From NCBI GenBank assembly GCA_022606135.1, contig JABYQN010000007.1, positions 2,621,707-2,685,706 of the forward strand: 64,000 nt of DNA, read 5' to 3'. This stretch comes from Fomes fomentarius. Taxonomy: Eukaryota > Basidiomycota > Agaricomycetes > Polyporales > Polyporaceae. The position numbers and the translations under genes are program-made. Shown here one piece after another: positions 1 through 12,200 of the stretch; positions within the stretch are counted from its first letter, which is position 1, and the number at the start of each line of letters is the position of its first letter. A model generated the notes under the pieces. That model was not told where the DNA came from. It did no database searches and was given only the letters and a program-made list of their open reading frames with translations.

Positions 1-2326
1 AACCCGCTACGGAGACTGCCTGGGCCACCGACTCGTAGTTTCCTTGGGAACCACATGGGAATGGTACTCGAGTGAGTGCACTTCTGCTTCCTGTCCTCGC
101 AAGCACCTCCACCATAGCGAACGTGGGCTCCTCTGAGTCTGACGAATGTCTTGCTTCGGGGTTGCCTACGGGCGTCTATCCTTCGCGGCGAAGTTGAGCA
201 TACTGACAATGAATGTACAGTCCGTCCAGGTCTCCTCGTGTACATGAAGCATTTGTGAAGCACTATGGACGAAATGTGCGCATACGTGGCTTCCTGCCAG
301 TGAGTATCAAGCTCCGTATCCCCTCTTTGTCCTCCTGAGCCTAGCAATCCGTTTGCTAGTGGGATCAACGTCTCTTTACACTCGACCCTGTCTCCCTCGC
401 ACATATCCTCAAGCACTCAACTATCTACGAGAAGCCATGGCAATCGCGTGCACTTATCTCCAGCCTAATCGGAGTTGGCATGCTCGCTGCAGAAGGCCAG
501 GTGCACAAACGGCAGCGCCGTGTTGGGACGCCGGCGTTCTCGATCCAGAACATGCGTGCCCTAGTCCCTGTTACGTTCCAGAAAGCTGTCGAGTTGAGGG
601 ACAGGTGGATAGCACTCATCCAAGACGCTCAGCATGGCCTAGATGGCGAGAAGTGGAAGGGCAGCGCAAGGTTGGACGTGTGCCATTGGGTCAGTCGTGC
701 AACGTTCGATGTGATAGGGCTCGCTGGTACGCCTACTCCGCACTGGCATGCTTGCTGTCCTCCTGACACCTCTCAGGCTTTGACTACCATTTCAACGCAA
801 TCCACGACGAGTCGAACGAGCTCTTCATGGCGTACAAGGAGATGTTTGAAATCGCCGTGTCACAACAAGGAGGTGGCATTTGGGAGCTCGTCATCTTGTA
901 TGCTCCGATACTCGACCGGTTCTCGGTGCGTCCTCCCATGTCTATCTTTGCGCAATATACTGACCTATCCCAGTCCGGAGAGCGCTACAAGGTTATCCAG
1001 AAGTCCCAGGCGGTCATCCGGAGAGTTGCTGGTCGTCTCATCCAAGAGAAGAAGCGGAAGATCGAGGAGGCCGAGAAGGCCGGGACTGTGTATGGTGGCA
1101 AAGATCTGTTGAGCACGCTTTGTGAGTTCCCCATCTGGACCTTGTGTGGAGTCGTGGGGCGATTTTTCCACTGACTGCATGTTCTTCCACAGTGCGCTCC
1201 AATGTCTCTGTCGATATTCCTCCCGACCAGCGCATCTCCGACGAAGATATCTTGAACAATATCAACACATTCATGTTCGCCGGCTCCGACACGAGCTCGC
1301 TTTCAGTAACCTGGATCTTCTACCTTCTTTCCGTCTATCCCGACGTGCAAAACCGCCTCCGCACCGAACTCCTTTCCATTGCCCCCACCACACCACTTGA
1401 GTCGCTGAACCAAGACGAGATCGCGTCGCTGTACGCGAAGATCGCCGAACTACCCTACCTGGAGAACGTCATTCGCGAGACACTTCGGCTCATACCCCCA
1501 GTGCACTCGTCCATTCGCGTCGCAACTCAGGATGACGTCATTCCTACATCGACGCCCGTGAAGCTGCGCACACAGTACGGAGACTATGAGGAGGCGGATA
1601 GCTTTGTTATGCCGAAGGGCAGCTGCGTTCATGTTCCGATCGAAGCGTTCAACCTCGACCGCGAGGTGTGGGGACCTGACGGGTGGGCGTTCAAGTGCGT
1701 TTTTTTCTCCGAGCGTGAAGCCGATGTCTGCGGACTACAGTTTCTGACTGCGCGTGTGCGTTGCGTGTTGTGCTTCTAGCCCGGACCGGTGGGACAACCT
1801 TCCAGAGGCGGTCAAGGCGCAGCCGGGGTTGTACAACAACATGCTCACGTTCTCCGCAGGCCCTCGGGTGAGTCATCTCTTTTCTTCTCGCTGCTCGTGC
1901 CTTGTCGAAAGAGTCAAGAGCTGAGACTTAACTGCGCCGCTCTCAACCACCGTTCATCTCCGGACTGCGGACTGCGACACTCAAACTCGCATGTACAACA
2001 CACTGCGCTGCGACAAACATGGATGTTGGGATCTGCGCGCGCATGCTGCGGACAGTCGTGCATCGGCGTCAAATTCTCGATTATCGAGATCAAGATGTTT
2101 GTGTTCGTCCTTGTGACGCACTTCAAGTTCGCAGAGTGCGACAAGGTCGGGAAGGCGAATGTGTACGTACTGCGTGCTGCGCTAAACTTTCCGTCTATGC
2201 TCATGCGTCTTTCTTTCGGTGATCAGTGTCTTGACGCGGCCGTACGTAATGGGCAAGCACAAGGAGGGCAGCCAGTGTCCCCTGCTTGTCACGCCTTACA
2301 TTCGGGAGCCGCAAACATCTTCTTGA
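1..2326 (+). CDS. Cytochrome P450 monooxygenase, 5'-partial
   Basis: Haem-thiolate monooxygenase, normally anchored in the ER and fed electrons by a P450 reductase. I see nine exons joined in phase: 1-71, 230-299, 360-726, 777-925, 974-1121, 1193-1694, 1780-1867, 2056-2162 and 2227-2326, giving 533 residues. The window opens in the proline-rich hinge (LPGPP), so the membrane anchor and start codon lie to the left. Other landmarks are HKRQRR (C-helix region), AGSDTSS (I-helix oxygen-binding motif), ETLR (K-helix ExxR), NPDRW (PERF-like) and FSAGPRSCIG (haem loop with the Cys ligand). All catalytic landmarks are present and no break was seen. It converges with the 2OG oxygenase 188 bp downstream. 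Substrate is unknown; basidiomycete P450s of this kind commonly act on xenobiotics or secondary metabolites. Confidence 0.93.
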
Positions 2327-2513
2327 TGCTGTTTCTCGGTTCTCGATTCTCGGTTCTCACAGCTCACCACTCACCACTTCTTGCACGCGCCACTGTGTTT
2401 CGCGCGTTCCGTCATCATTCGCATTCAAATTGTACAACACATTGTAACTCCACAGCACCTCAATTTACACGTCCTGCATTCACAGGCGGCATGGCCGTTC
2501 GCCAGTCATTGAG

Positions 2514-4062
2514 TTAATGCCCATAAGTCGCCTTCAGACGTTCCTTGACGTAGTCTCCTGCAGTCACGACCTCGTACTTTGGCGGTCGCTCAGGGGAGAC
2601 ACAACTAGGTATCGGCTATGTCCACAGATCGGCGTCAGCATACGGAAGGAAACATTGAACCCAACTGGACTTGCGCACCTCCAGCTTGACATCATAGTCT
2701 GTGCCGAAGAACAAAGGGATGGAGTACCGCCGGACGCCGCTCCTGTTGATCGCGCGGTGTACGGTCGACTTGAATACATCATCTGCGAGGCAGTGACATC
2801 AGCTCGGCTCGCCGGGTTATGTAGTGCACACCGACTTGTCCATCGCGCGAACTGATCACCCAAGCTGCGCGGCGTGGTGAATTAGCTAGAAGCAGTCGGA
2901 GGTACACAAGGACGACAACCTCACTTGACGACGAGCGTGCCGGGGATAGGGGGCGCGTCGATCCACTGGTTCTGTTTGTTCAGGACTTGAAGTGCCTGAA
3001 TTCCGGGTTCTTGCCACAGAATTGTGAAGCACTATGGCGAAGGGCGATTTATGCACATTCAGCGATAGCTCCACTGGATGTTCGCATCTCTAACTCACTT
3101 CGAAGCTAGCAGCGCGAAAAGTTAGATGAGCTCGGACTCACAAGACCTCATGAAACGTACTCGGTGTGAGCGCCGATCCCAATCACTCTGTCGTCGACCG
3201 GTCCCATCTGCGGTGGGTAGTGTAGGACTCGCATGATCGCAGCCGCGTTCTTCGTCTGAGTCGATCAAGGCAAGGAGTCATCGTGACGATTGAGAGAAAG
3301 ACATTGAAGGCTCGCACCTTGTCGTCAAAATAGTTCTCAGGGAGATCCAGAGCAAGCGCGAAGAGTGGGAAGAGCTTCCGTCCTAGGTTCACAGCTGCGT
3401 GGCTGCGTGGCAAACAAGTCGGTGTCAGCATGTCTCAGCTGGCCATACGCATCAAGTGCTAGTCTTACTAGTATCCAAGGACAGACTCTCTGAATCCAAG
3501 TACATCTGAAGGCGATGGCCAGACGTTCGCCCCAGCCATCGCGCCATCATTCGCTCTCTTCTCGTCAGTGGCTCGCGCATCCAATTCCTCCCATCCGAAC
3601 TCGAAACCTTCGTGGAGGTCGCCCCGATTGGCCGGGTCGTTGTTGCTGCTCAACACTGGATTATACCCCTTGAAGTTTGCTGCCTTTGTGATGTCCAACT
3701 GGGGCCGAGCCGAGGGGCGGTACCACGAGAAACGATAAGCATCTCTGTGCCGCAATTCAGGTGAGATTCGCGAGTCATACCTCCATCTTCTTCTCAAGGG
3801 GCAGAGAGAAAAAATCTTTCGATGCTGCCAGGGCTTTGTTTGTCGTTTCCTCGGGGATACCGTGATTCTTCACTGCCACAGGGCGTTATCATCTGCGGGA
3901 TGACCGTCCGGCGCGGATTCGTTCTGGCGTACCATAGAGGAAGCCAACGTTGATGCATACGTCACGAACCTTCTCCCCGAGGGCCTTCCGAACTTCAGGG
4001 TCTGTAGATTCGACGTCCTTCAGATCACTATAGGTTGCAATGATGAGCTGCTCCCTCTGCAT
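2514..4062 (-). CDS. 2-oxoglutarate/Fe(II) oxygenase, isopenicillin-N-synthase-like
   Basis: Non-haem iron dioxygenase of the family that includes isopenicillin N synthase, gibberellin oxidases and clavaminate synthase-like proteins. Ten exons join in phase: 4062-3933, 3872-3781, 3698-3469, 3402-3318, 3255-3161, 3105-3099, 3031-2925, 2864-2836, 2782-2679 and 2615-2514 (326 residues). Visible motifs are the N-terminal VGFLYVKNHGIP block, NRGDLHEGF, GAHTDFE (iron ligands His and Asp), STVHRAIN (third iron ligand) and RRYSIPLFF (Arg/Ser for 2-oxoglutarate). The start at 4062 is the first ATG in frame; an upstream exon cannot be excluded. The exon at 3105-3099 is only 7 nt long and supplies the Asp of HxD. 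Substrate is unknown; the neighbouring P450 suggests a shared oxidative pathway, which is inference. Confidence 0.92.
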
Positions 4063-4640
4063 GCGGATGTCGACTCGGTCGTGTAGTTACATGATTGGAA
4101 TGTGCTTGAATGCTTCTCCGAGTTCTGCGTCATTCGCAGCCTGGACCAGAGACATCTCGCGAGAGCTCCCGATAAGCGACAAGTATGCACAGCGGTTTGG
4201 ATGGTGACTGTGAACTTGAACTTCGCAGCCGCTACGGCACCGTCACCAATAATAGTCACCACTGACTCGTTTGGCTTAGCGCGTACGGTCACACACTTGG
4301 TGACTACGTCACATAGTGTGACTCGGGGAGTGTAAAATCCCCTCCCTGCGACATGTACCTGAGCATGGAGCTGTCTCGGGCCCCGACGCTGCGGTCTGCC
4401 TGCATTTACAACGACTTCCTATTGCGCATTCACATCTCAAATGATATACGTCTTTCTCGAAATTCTGGATGCCACTAGCACAGTGTGCGTACCGCCCCAG
4501 AATATTACTACATTCATTAAACATTGTTGCAAGCGTTCCAGCACATGGCACCGTGTATACACAGCTACAGGTAACTGACATCAGGTGAGATATGAACACT
4601 GGCAGATGCGGTCACAAAAAACCAGTAGCTGAGCCTGAGG

Positions 4641-4648
4641 TATATATA
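4641..4648 (+). promoter_or_regulatory. TATA box of the 4738 gene
   Basis: TATATATA lies 97 bp upstream of the ATG at 4738, followed by a pyrimidine-rich leader (TCACTCACCTCACC). This is a good core promoter for the small gene downstream. The rest of 4063-4640 shows no gene. Confidence 0.6.
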
Positions 4649-4737
4649 AGCTACGACCTCGTTCCTCGGTCTGTCAGAGAGCCCTCTCAGTCGCACTTCT
4701 TCACTCACCTCACCCGAGTACCTCACTAGCTACATTC

Positions 4738-5190
4738 ATGTCGCACCTCAGCCCTTCTGCCTCCCTAGTGTCCTTCTCCGATGACTCTGAGAGCCTCACA
4801 CCGACGGCGTCTACCGCTAACCTGATTCCGGACGTACGTGCATCTCGGAGTCCCACCTGCGCTCAACCCCCCATGCTCACGGCGTTGTAGTCCGCTGCAT
4901 CCGGGAGTATCAAGGCCACCGCAGGTCCCGGCTCTGTTCCATCCAACGCCGCTGCGCCCTCGACTTCGGCGTCCAAGCCTCCTGCTCCTGTCAAAGACTA
5001 CGAGAGCGCCTTTGGCACGCTGTCCTCGTCCTACGGCTGGGGCGGGCACGCGCCCAAGACGGCAAAGCAGACGAAGGAAAAGGATAAGAAGAAGGACAAG
5101 AAAGATAAGAAGGGCAAGAAAAAGGACAAGAAAAGTAGCGATGCCGCCGCCGCGGCTTCCGCCCAGGGCCCCTCGAGCGGCCGCCCTTGA
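4738..5190 (+). CDS. Small protein with Ser/Ala-rich body and Lys/Asp-rich tail
   Basis: Two exons (4738-4833 and 4891-5190, intron GTACGT...TGTAG) encode 131 residues. The N-terminus is Ser/Thr/acidic (SFSDDSESL). The middle is Ala/Pro/Ser-rich, followed by a possible conserved core, YESAFGTLSSSYGWGG. The tail is a run of Lys with Asp (KDKKKDKKDKKGKKK) and a short Ala/Ser end. There is no signal peptide or membrane segment. I do not recognise the family. The basic tail would suit nucleic-acid binding or nuclear localisation, but that is only composition. A TATA box 97 bp upstream and a canonical intron support expression. It is flanked by the oxygenase gene (head to head) and by about 1.5 kb without a gene. 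Confidence 0.72.
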
Positions 5191-5359
5191 CCCTGGGTTC
5201 CCGCTCGTCGTACAGGCGGTGAATGGTACGCACATGTCCCCTGCTACGGATAGCTATGCTGTGAGCTCGTTATTGGCCTGTCCTTTGCTTACAGACGCTA
5301 ATACTCCTCACATCAGACGTAGGCCAACTCGACCCTTCGTTCTCGTCCGTGGGCGTTAT

Positions 5360-5461
5360 GAGAAATGATACATTGTGGCCGCCCACCGCGTCTTCATAAA
5401 CTTACATTATGAGAATTGATATATTGTGACCAGCCACCGCGTCTTCATAGACTTGCATCGT
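5360..5461. repeat. Degenerate 51-bp tandem duplication
   Basis: Two adjacent copies of about 51 bp begin at 5360 and 5411. Both carry GAGAAnTGATAnATTGTG and CACCGCGTCTTCATA with a few substitutions. They lie about 170 bp downstream of the small lysine-rich gene, in its 3' flank. Confidence 0.75.
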
Positions 5462-5703
5462 TTGCCTTCCTATGATCCCCAGTGACTCGTCCGAGTCTGT
5501 GACTCATGTCCACCGGAAGATCGAGCAGCGAGCAGCGAACCCTCCATCAAGCAACCATTATGTGTCGCATCATCCATGAAAAACCTCCCATCATAATGAG
5601 ACACATGTGAGACTGGTGAGTAATGATAGGTGGATGTAGTTGATAAGTGGATGTGGTTGATTAGTCCCGAAAGCAAGGTCCCCAATTGAAAGGAGGATGA
5701 TCC

Positions 5704-5735
5704 AACCTTTCGGGGTATCAACCTTTCGGGGTATC
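5704..5735. repeat. Perfect 16-bp tandem duplication
   Basis: AACCTTTCGGGGTATC occurs twice in succession (5704-5719 and 5720-5735) without mismatch. No function is evident. Confidence 0.85.
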
Positions 5736-6690
5736 GCGCCGTCCACTGTAAAGAAGTTCGGTAGCTCGTGGCACGCATGCGCATCACCTTCCACGATGAG
5801 TTCTCAATAAGTAATATGACCTGATATATGTTGACTATGGTGCTTCGGTATTACGATCTAATTGATCGTAGAACTGAAGTGCAAAACCGAGGTAGACCGG
5901 CGCCTGTCCGCCACTCAGAGTGTACCGCCACCATGTGAAACTTAGTTCCAATACCGCATAAGCCAGACCCGGAACCATGGAACAAACCCTCGGCCAAGCG
6001 GAGAAGAGACGACACTGGAACGGACACATCCTTTCCTCCACCCAGAAACCTGGGAGAAACGATGAGCTTGCTCAGTTTCACAAGGTTCATCGGGTTAGGT
6101 CTACAGGAATAGGTAAGCCTGATTTATCTGCCGTGGAAAGGCGTCGGAGGCCTATTTTCGCAGGTTTAAGGGGCTTATCTCATCACACGGAACTTTTTAA
6201 TTCCATTTTCCAATTCCTGTCCCTTTCCTGACCTCGCAAAGGATCCGATCTTTGCAGTGCGACGATTGAACGTTCTCGATGGAGAAAATCCGCATGACTC
6301 TGGATGCAATTGGGCCCTTCCTAAGGTGCGGAGTGGATGTAGAGACATCTCCTTCGAGTCAGTACCACCACATGGACTCCGGATGACTCATTTCTCGGCA
6401 GAACAGCCTCGGGTACAAAAAACAGAGAGAAGGCGAGTCAAGAAGAATGCGCACCGCTAACCATGACGACCGTGAGCATGTGTGTGCGACCGGCATTCAT
6501 GGGATCAGACGACCCTCCTGATGCAGCGAATGAGCAGGATACTATATAGTTGTATATTTAGCTTCTGTCAGGGGACATATATCGCTCCAGACCACGTCAG
6601 TGTCAAGACACGGCGGCCTACTAAGACTCGCTCGCTCTCCCCATAGCGAGTCAATTTGAAGGTGGACAGCTGTACCGTGCCCGTCTCTTG

Positions 6691-8885
6691 CTACCGCACC
6701 TTGTAGATCTGCACGAACACATCACTTGGGGCTGACTCCTCAGGCTCCTTGACGGTGTAATGGATCTCGACATCGAGCTCGCGCGAGTTGTCCTGGCTCT
6801 TCTTGCATTTGAACGTCCCTTCAACGACGGTACCTGCACGTCACCCGTCGTGTCTCAGTTCACCTTCTCTGACAGCGACAAGAAGATGCATTGACAGAAC
6901 ACATACCTTCCGCGACACTGATCGGTTCGCGCAGGAAGAACACCGTCTGCTTCCAATGCGTGGGCACGGACGCGGGGCCCGTGCTAAAGCTCGTGACCTT
7001 CGGGCGACCCTTGCCCTTCAGGGGATCTCCCGAGTTCATCCTGCGTGCCTGGTACGGCCGTCCGCCCAGCGGCCATACTTCCGCTAATATCGGGTCGCCC
7101 TCCTGCACGACGTAGACGTCGGTGTCGGGCAGGATGGGCTCGCCGGTGTGCGTGAAGAAGACGTCGAAGTAGACGACGAAGGAGTGCACTTTGATGCGCC
7201 GGTCCGAAGTCGAGACGAGCTTGAAGGGAGAGGAGAAGTCGAGCTGCTTGGGGGTGATTTCGCTGAGGTAGAGGTCTTTGATGGTGTACGAGTTGCTGAC
7301 GACGGTTTCGGGGCCAACAACGTCTACAACTGCGTCGTCGTACACTCCATGGGCCATAGCAGAGAGGTCAAAGCCTGCATAATATGAGTGACTTTCCACG
7401 GTCGTGGAAATGGGCGATCTCACCGTAAATATCAGTCCAGAACCCGATACGCTCCTTGAACAGCTCTGAGGCTTCGCACAGCGCGAACTTCATCTGAGTC
7501 TGGCTCGGAGCCATGACACCGTTGGGGCGGAGGAAGCGGTCTCGAGCAACGAGTACCGAGTCCAGCATCGACTCGTATAGCAAGGCATAACCCATCCATT
7601 CGGAGATGATGATGTCGACCTTGTCGAAGCCCTCGGGCAAATTGATGTCCTCGACCTTGCCACGGATGACACTAATGAATCATTGTTAGCAGGAACCCTA
7701 CAGTAGCCTGGAGTTTAAAGGGCGTACGTGATGACGTTCTCTAGCTCGTTATCCTTGACTATCTTCTCGGCTTTCTCAGCGATGTCACTCGCGTCGATGG
7801 CAAACACGCGCTTCGCACCAGCTTTGACGGCAAAGAGAGACAAAATGCCAGTGCCGCAGCCGACGTCCATCACGACAGCATCTCTGAAGACTTCTTGGTT
7901 GGATAGTATGAACTTCGCGTAGCTTGCGGTGCGGACCTTGTCGTTGATCATGACGGAGTGGATGTCTAGCACATAACGCGTCAGCTGAATCTCTAACCAT
8001 GTGTACGACAGAAATCGCCTACCATTCTCTGCGTAGCTCTGGAAGTAATGCGAATCGTCATCGCGCAGTGGAGCAGCTACGTGGGCGGTCTGAGAGGCAT
8101 CGGCCTTCTTCAATTCGTCCGTCAGCCCCGCGAGATCGAGGCGTTGGCTGACGAACTGCTGGTAGTAAATGAGATCTTTTTTCGCCTGCTCAAGTTTTTG
8201 TTGTAGCGCCTGGATGCGACGGGTGGCTGCAGCCAAATCCTTCGGTGCTTCAGCCTTATCAGGCTCTTCGTCCTCGTCGTCAGACCAGTCATCTGGTTCA
8301 ATTTCTGTCGAACAATCTCGTTAGGATATTGTTCTGTTCGAATAGGGACAGGACGAACGAAGTAATGGGTCGTCTTCTAGGCTGGGCTTTAGATAGTCAT
8401 CTGAGATGAAGAAGCCCTCTGAGCCATTGAGGCCGGTGACATCTGCTGCAGAAGGATGCTGGGCAAGGTGAATGACTAGATCGGTTGCGTAAATCAGACT
8501 AAGATCACACCTCTTTTCGGATCCAATTGATGAGGCGAATGCGCTTATATGGATCTAACCCTATTGGCATCGGAAGATAAGCGTCGACTCGCGATTTGTG
8601 GTTATGTCTGCCAAGCTTACCGAGGCGAGCTGTGATGTCCTGTAAGCTGAAACCATGAGTGGTTTCGTCGTACGACAAGGCTTCCTGGACCGTGTCGAAC
8701 GTCTTATTCTCGAAGAGCGATTTGCACGGGCGCTTTTCCAAAGAATCGGATACCCAATCGTCCCATGTCAGGTCTTCGTCATCTTCTTCCTCAGAGCTGG
8801 ACTCTTCTGGGTGATCGTCCTGGTACTCGGGATCTGTACGGTGTTCTTGGTCGCGGCTGTGAGAAGCACTCAATCTCAGCGCCAT
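6691..8885 (-). CDS. PRMT3: Protein arginine N-methyltransferase 3 (PRMT3/Rmt3)
   Basis: Class I SAM-dependent arginine methyltransferase; the family makes asymmetric dimethylarginine on ribosomal protein uS5 (Rps2) in the cytosol. The gene reads from ATG at 8885 to TAG at 6691 in several exons. In order I see an acidic N-terminus; the zinc-finger region ([12 protein letters not shown] ... HGF); a coiled-coil stretch of about 40 residues; the PRMT entry motif (HYFQSYAEN ... [13 protein letters not shown], joined over an intron); SAM motif [19 protein letters not shown]; the double-E loop [14 protein letters not shown]; and the beta-barrel with HWKQTVFF. The zinc finger keeps one Cys and one His of the four usual ligands, so it may not bind zinc. 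The enzyme core is complete. It is head-to-head with RPAP1. Confidence 0.95.
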
Positions 8886-9269
8886 CTGGAAGCCTAGTGT
8901 GCTTTAGTTAGAAGAAACGGAACAGATGGCGAAGGATGTGGCGCACAATCAGTAGTTCTAGGAGTTAGTGAAGGTGAGTATCTGGGAGAGAGCTGTCTAT
9001 AGACCCTGAATCGCTCTTGTGGAAGCAGAACTTGGAAAGGAATCGAAGTTTCACGAACCGATCAACCGATCAATCGGGGTATGAAATGGTGGCGATTTGA
9101 GCTTGGTCGGAATCTCAAATACTTAGACTCCGACATGCGCCTGCCGGGTGGTTTTTCGCGGACTTCGGCTGTGATTGTTGCAGTGTACTTTGCGCACCAC
9201 GTCTGTCTCTCAGCGTTCCTGAGCTCTATTGCTCCTCAGTTCTGCCTTACCTATGAGCTCATAACTACT
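8886..9269. promoter_or_regulatory. Shared divergent promoter region, PRMT3/RPAP1
   Basis: The 384 bp between the two ATGs must hold both promoters if both starts are right. I see no strong TATA box, as is usual for housekeeping genes. A 16-codon-plus in-frame ATG for RPAP1 exists at 9081 and would shorten this region to about 195 bp. Confidence 0.5.
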
Positions 9270-12200
9270 ATGGCACAATTATCCCTCGTCGGTTCTGTCT
9301 TGGAGCGCAAACCTGTCGCGAAACCTACTGCACCCTCGGTATCATCAGAGGCGGCAACCCGAACTGGTTTTCCTGCAGTCCAACACCGTTCGCAGAGCGC
9401 ATTCTCTCGAGCCCGAGGTGGCGCTCAGAAGAGGGCACGCGAAGTGCCAGTGGTCCATCCTTCCTCGAGCAGCCGAGGTCGTGAACTGAAGGAGCCTCCC
9501 GCGGACAGCTCCCCAGAAGGATGGCGCGCACAAGTGGAGGAAGAGAACCGTTTAAGGGTGGGGGCTATGACGGAGGAGGAGAGGGAGCAGGAACAAGCGG
9601 AGATTCTGGAACGATTTGGTCCCAATATCGCCGACGTTTTGAGGAAAGCTCGTGCAGCGAGAGAGGCGAAACAGGGAGGCAGCGAAGAGGTTGGTATACA
9701 GCGGTCGTCTTCAAATTCTCCACGTCCACCGAGTGAAGATGAAGAGAGTCGTACGAGACAAACCACTCCCGATTCTCCTCGCCCTCGTCTGGCTGAGAAA
9801 AGAAGATCATTCAGTATGTACATACGCTCGTGTGCAATAAAACCATGTGTGACCACTGATATAGCAAGCATGTTGGGATCTCCGCCATCTCCACTTCCTA
9901 CATCGGCGAGCAGCACCCGTCCTCCAAGTCGAGCAGAGCGCAAGATCCGCTTTGCGGAGCTCACACCGCAGGATGTACACGTCTACGAGTCTGCACCACC
10001 GTCTCCGCGGAAGAAAGCTCTTGCTCTGCCTCCTCCAAGCGATCAGGATGGTACAACTGTGTCTTTGGGACAATGGAAACCTTCCCCATCACGTCGTATA
10101 ACACCTTCTGTTGACTCTTCACGGGCTGAACAAGAACGATTCGATGGAGAGTCAACCGAGAAGATAGGAGACATAGAGGAGGGAACTCCAGAAGACATAC
10201 GACAGCGTTTCTTTCCGACTGCTCTTGCGAACGATCCGTCACTGCAATGGATGCAGGGGGAACCTGATCCTGAATCCGAGGCAGAACTGTCTACGCTCAC
10301 CATACGCTTTGATCTCAATGGCACACCTATCCCGGCAAAGTTGTCTGCGACACTCCCAACACATCTGGGCTTGCACCATCACGCTGAAGGCTCGCATGCA
10401 GGCTACACTCTCGAGGACATCTTCCTGCTTTCCCGCTCGACTGTTCCCGCTCAACGCGCTTCTATGCTAGGCGTCCTCGCTAAAATAGCGCACAAGCTGG
10501 CCAGGACTTCAGTCGACAGCAAGGAGAGCATCCCTGAACTCGCTGGACAAGAACTGGTGCTGAAGAAGCGTATGCTCGCTACCGCAGTGGAAGCTATGGG
10601 GGAGCGGGCCAGCGTCGGAGCACGGGCCATCGAGCTGTTGTGGGCGTGCACATCCCAGTGGGACGAAGAAGTGCACTCTTTCGATGGAGTCGAGTTTGTC
10701 GATCTCGACCGCGGCGATGCGATCTCGTCACTTCCGCTGGGCTACGTCCTTCCACAGATCGTCAACGTTCTCGCGGTGGCAGAGCTGCCGCAGCAGAGTC
10801 TCTCACAACTATTGGCGATCCTCCATCGACTGGCTCAGCATTCCAATGCTACGGCCGTAGCCATAGTGGCCACGAAAGGACTCATTGCAAACGTCCTTCA
10901 GACGTTCCTACTCACCCCCATCCCTCCCACTGCTGAAAGTCGCAATCCCGACCCCTTTGCTCTGTATCTCCTGCGGGTCCTCGCGAGCTCCTCGCGCGAG
11001 AACGCGACCACCTTGGTGGACCCCGCCGATTCCCTTCTCCGCTTCGTGATCACCCTTCCACCCTCCTCCCCCTATCCCGTCTCGCTCGCAACTCAACTCC
11101 TCGCCGAAACCCTCGACTTCTACGCTGTTCTTGGGTCCTACGGACTCTACGCTCATATAGCCACCACAGCTCAAGAGCACCTCCTGCAGCTCAATCGTTA
11201 TGTGCGATCACCTCAGTGCCAGAACACTCGACTTCGGCAAGCATGGCTGCGCGGATTGAAGACGTGGATCGTATGTGCACGGGATCCGCATCGCACCACG
11301 CCCAGCCACGAGATTCTGTGGAGCCAGGTGGCTGGCTGGGGATGGATCGAGGACGTGCTCGAACTACGCGCTCATCTGCATGATGGTGACGAAGAGATAT
11401 GGGTGGAGCTCTGGGATGTTGTCGCAGCCTTCCTCGAAGGAGCGAAGGTCAACGGTATCAGAGGTGGCGAGGAAGAGCGCGCGGTGGTTCTGGTAGCAAT
11501 CAAGGACCGGTTCACCACTGGTACTGAGAAGCGGGTGGTGGACGCTGCGCTGAGAGAGGCGAGAGATAAACTAGGAAGGTTGAGTGCAGGGATGCGACAA
11601 GCTATCCTTCCTTCGGACATTCCGGCCCTTCGTGAGCTTGGAAAGCATATAACCACCGTCGCAGCCGCCATCCGCCTCTTCCTTGCTTGCACTCCGGGAT
11701 CGCCTAGGGACATTCTGGACGAGCCTCCTTTCCCTCTACCCTTTGCCGATATCTCCACCATCTGCGCGGCGATCACGACGCATTCGCTGTGGACATCGCT
11801 CTATACGCCCGAGTCAATTCCATATGGACACTTGTTCTGCCGTCCGTTGTCGACGCTGTTGTCGAGCTACCTCCTTTTATCGCGCAAAATTCCGGGCACC
11901 TCGCCCGATCTATGGATCGCTCAATCATTTGTCATCCTCTCTCGTCTCTACCCTGGGGACGACGAGATCGCGGAGCGCATAGCGACGGAGATAGCAGAGA
12001 CAATTGGCGCAGACTTCCTGCGCTCTCGAGGTTGGTCTATACCTGACGAAATATGGGAACGGGGTGGGATAAACATCATCGCTCCCTTCCTAACTCACTC
12101 CTTGCGTCCCAAGGGCGGACAACGCGTGGGTCCGACGCGGATGACACCCCAAAGCATCTCGAATTCCACCACTCAGCGTCTTCCTCCCCTGTCTGCTCTA

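Larger units (their letters stand above)
5191..6690. other. Intergenic, no gene seen
   Basis: I found no splice-compatible or motif-bearing reading frame over 100 codons here. The stretch holds two short tandem duplications (annotated separately) and the 3' flanks of the small gene (+) and PRMT3 (-). Confidence 0.6.

Noticed and set aside
9425..9964. Antisense open frame of 179 codons inside RPAP1
   Set aside because: Shadow of a well-supported gene; its composition mirrors RPAP1 codons.
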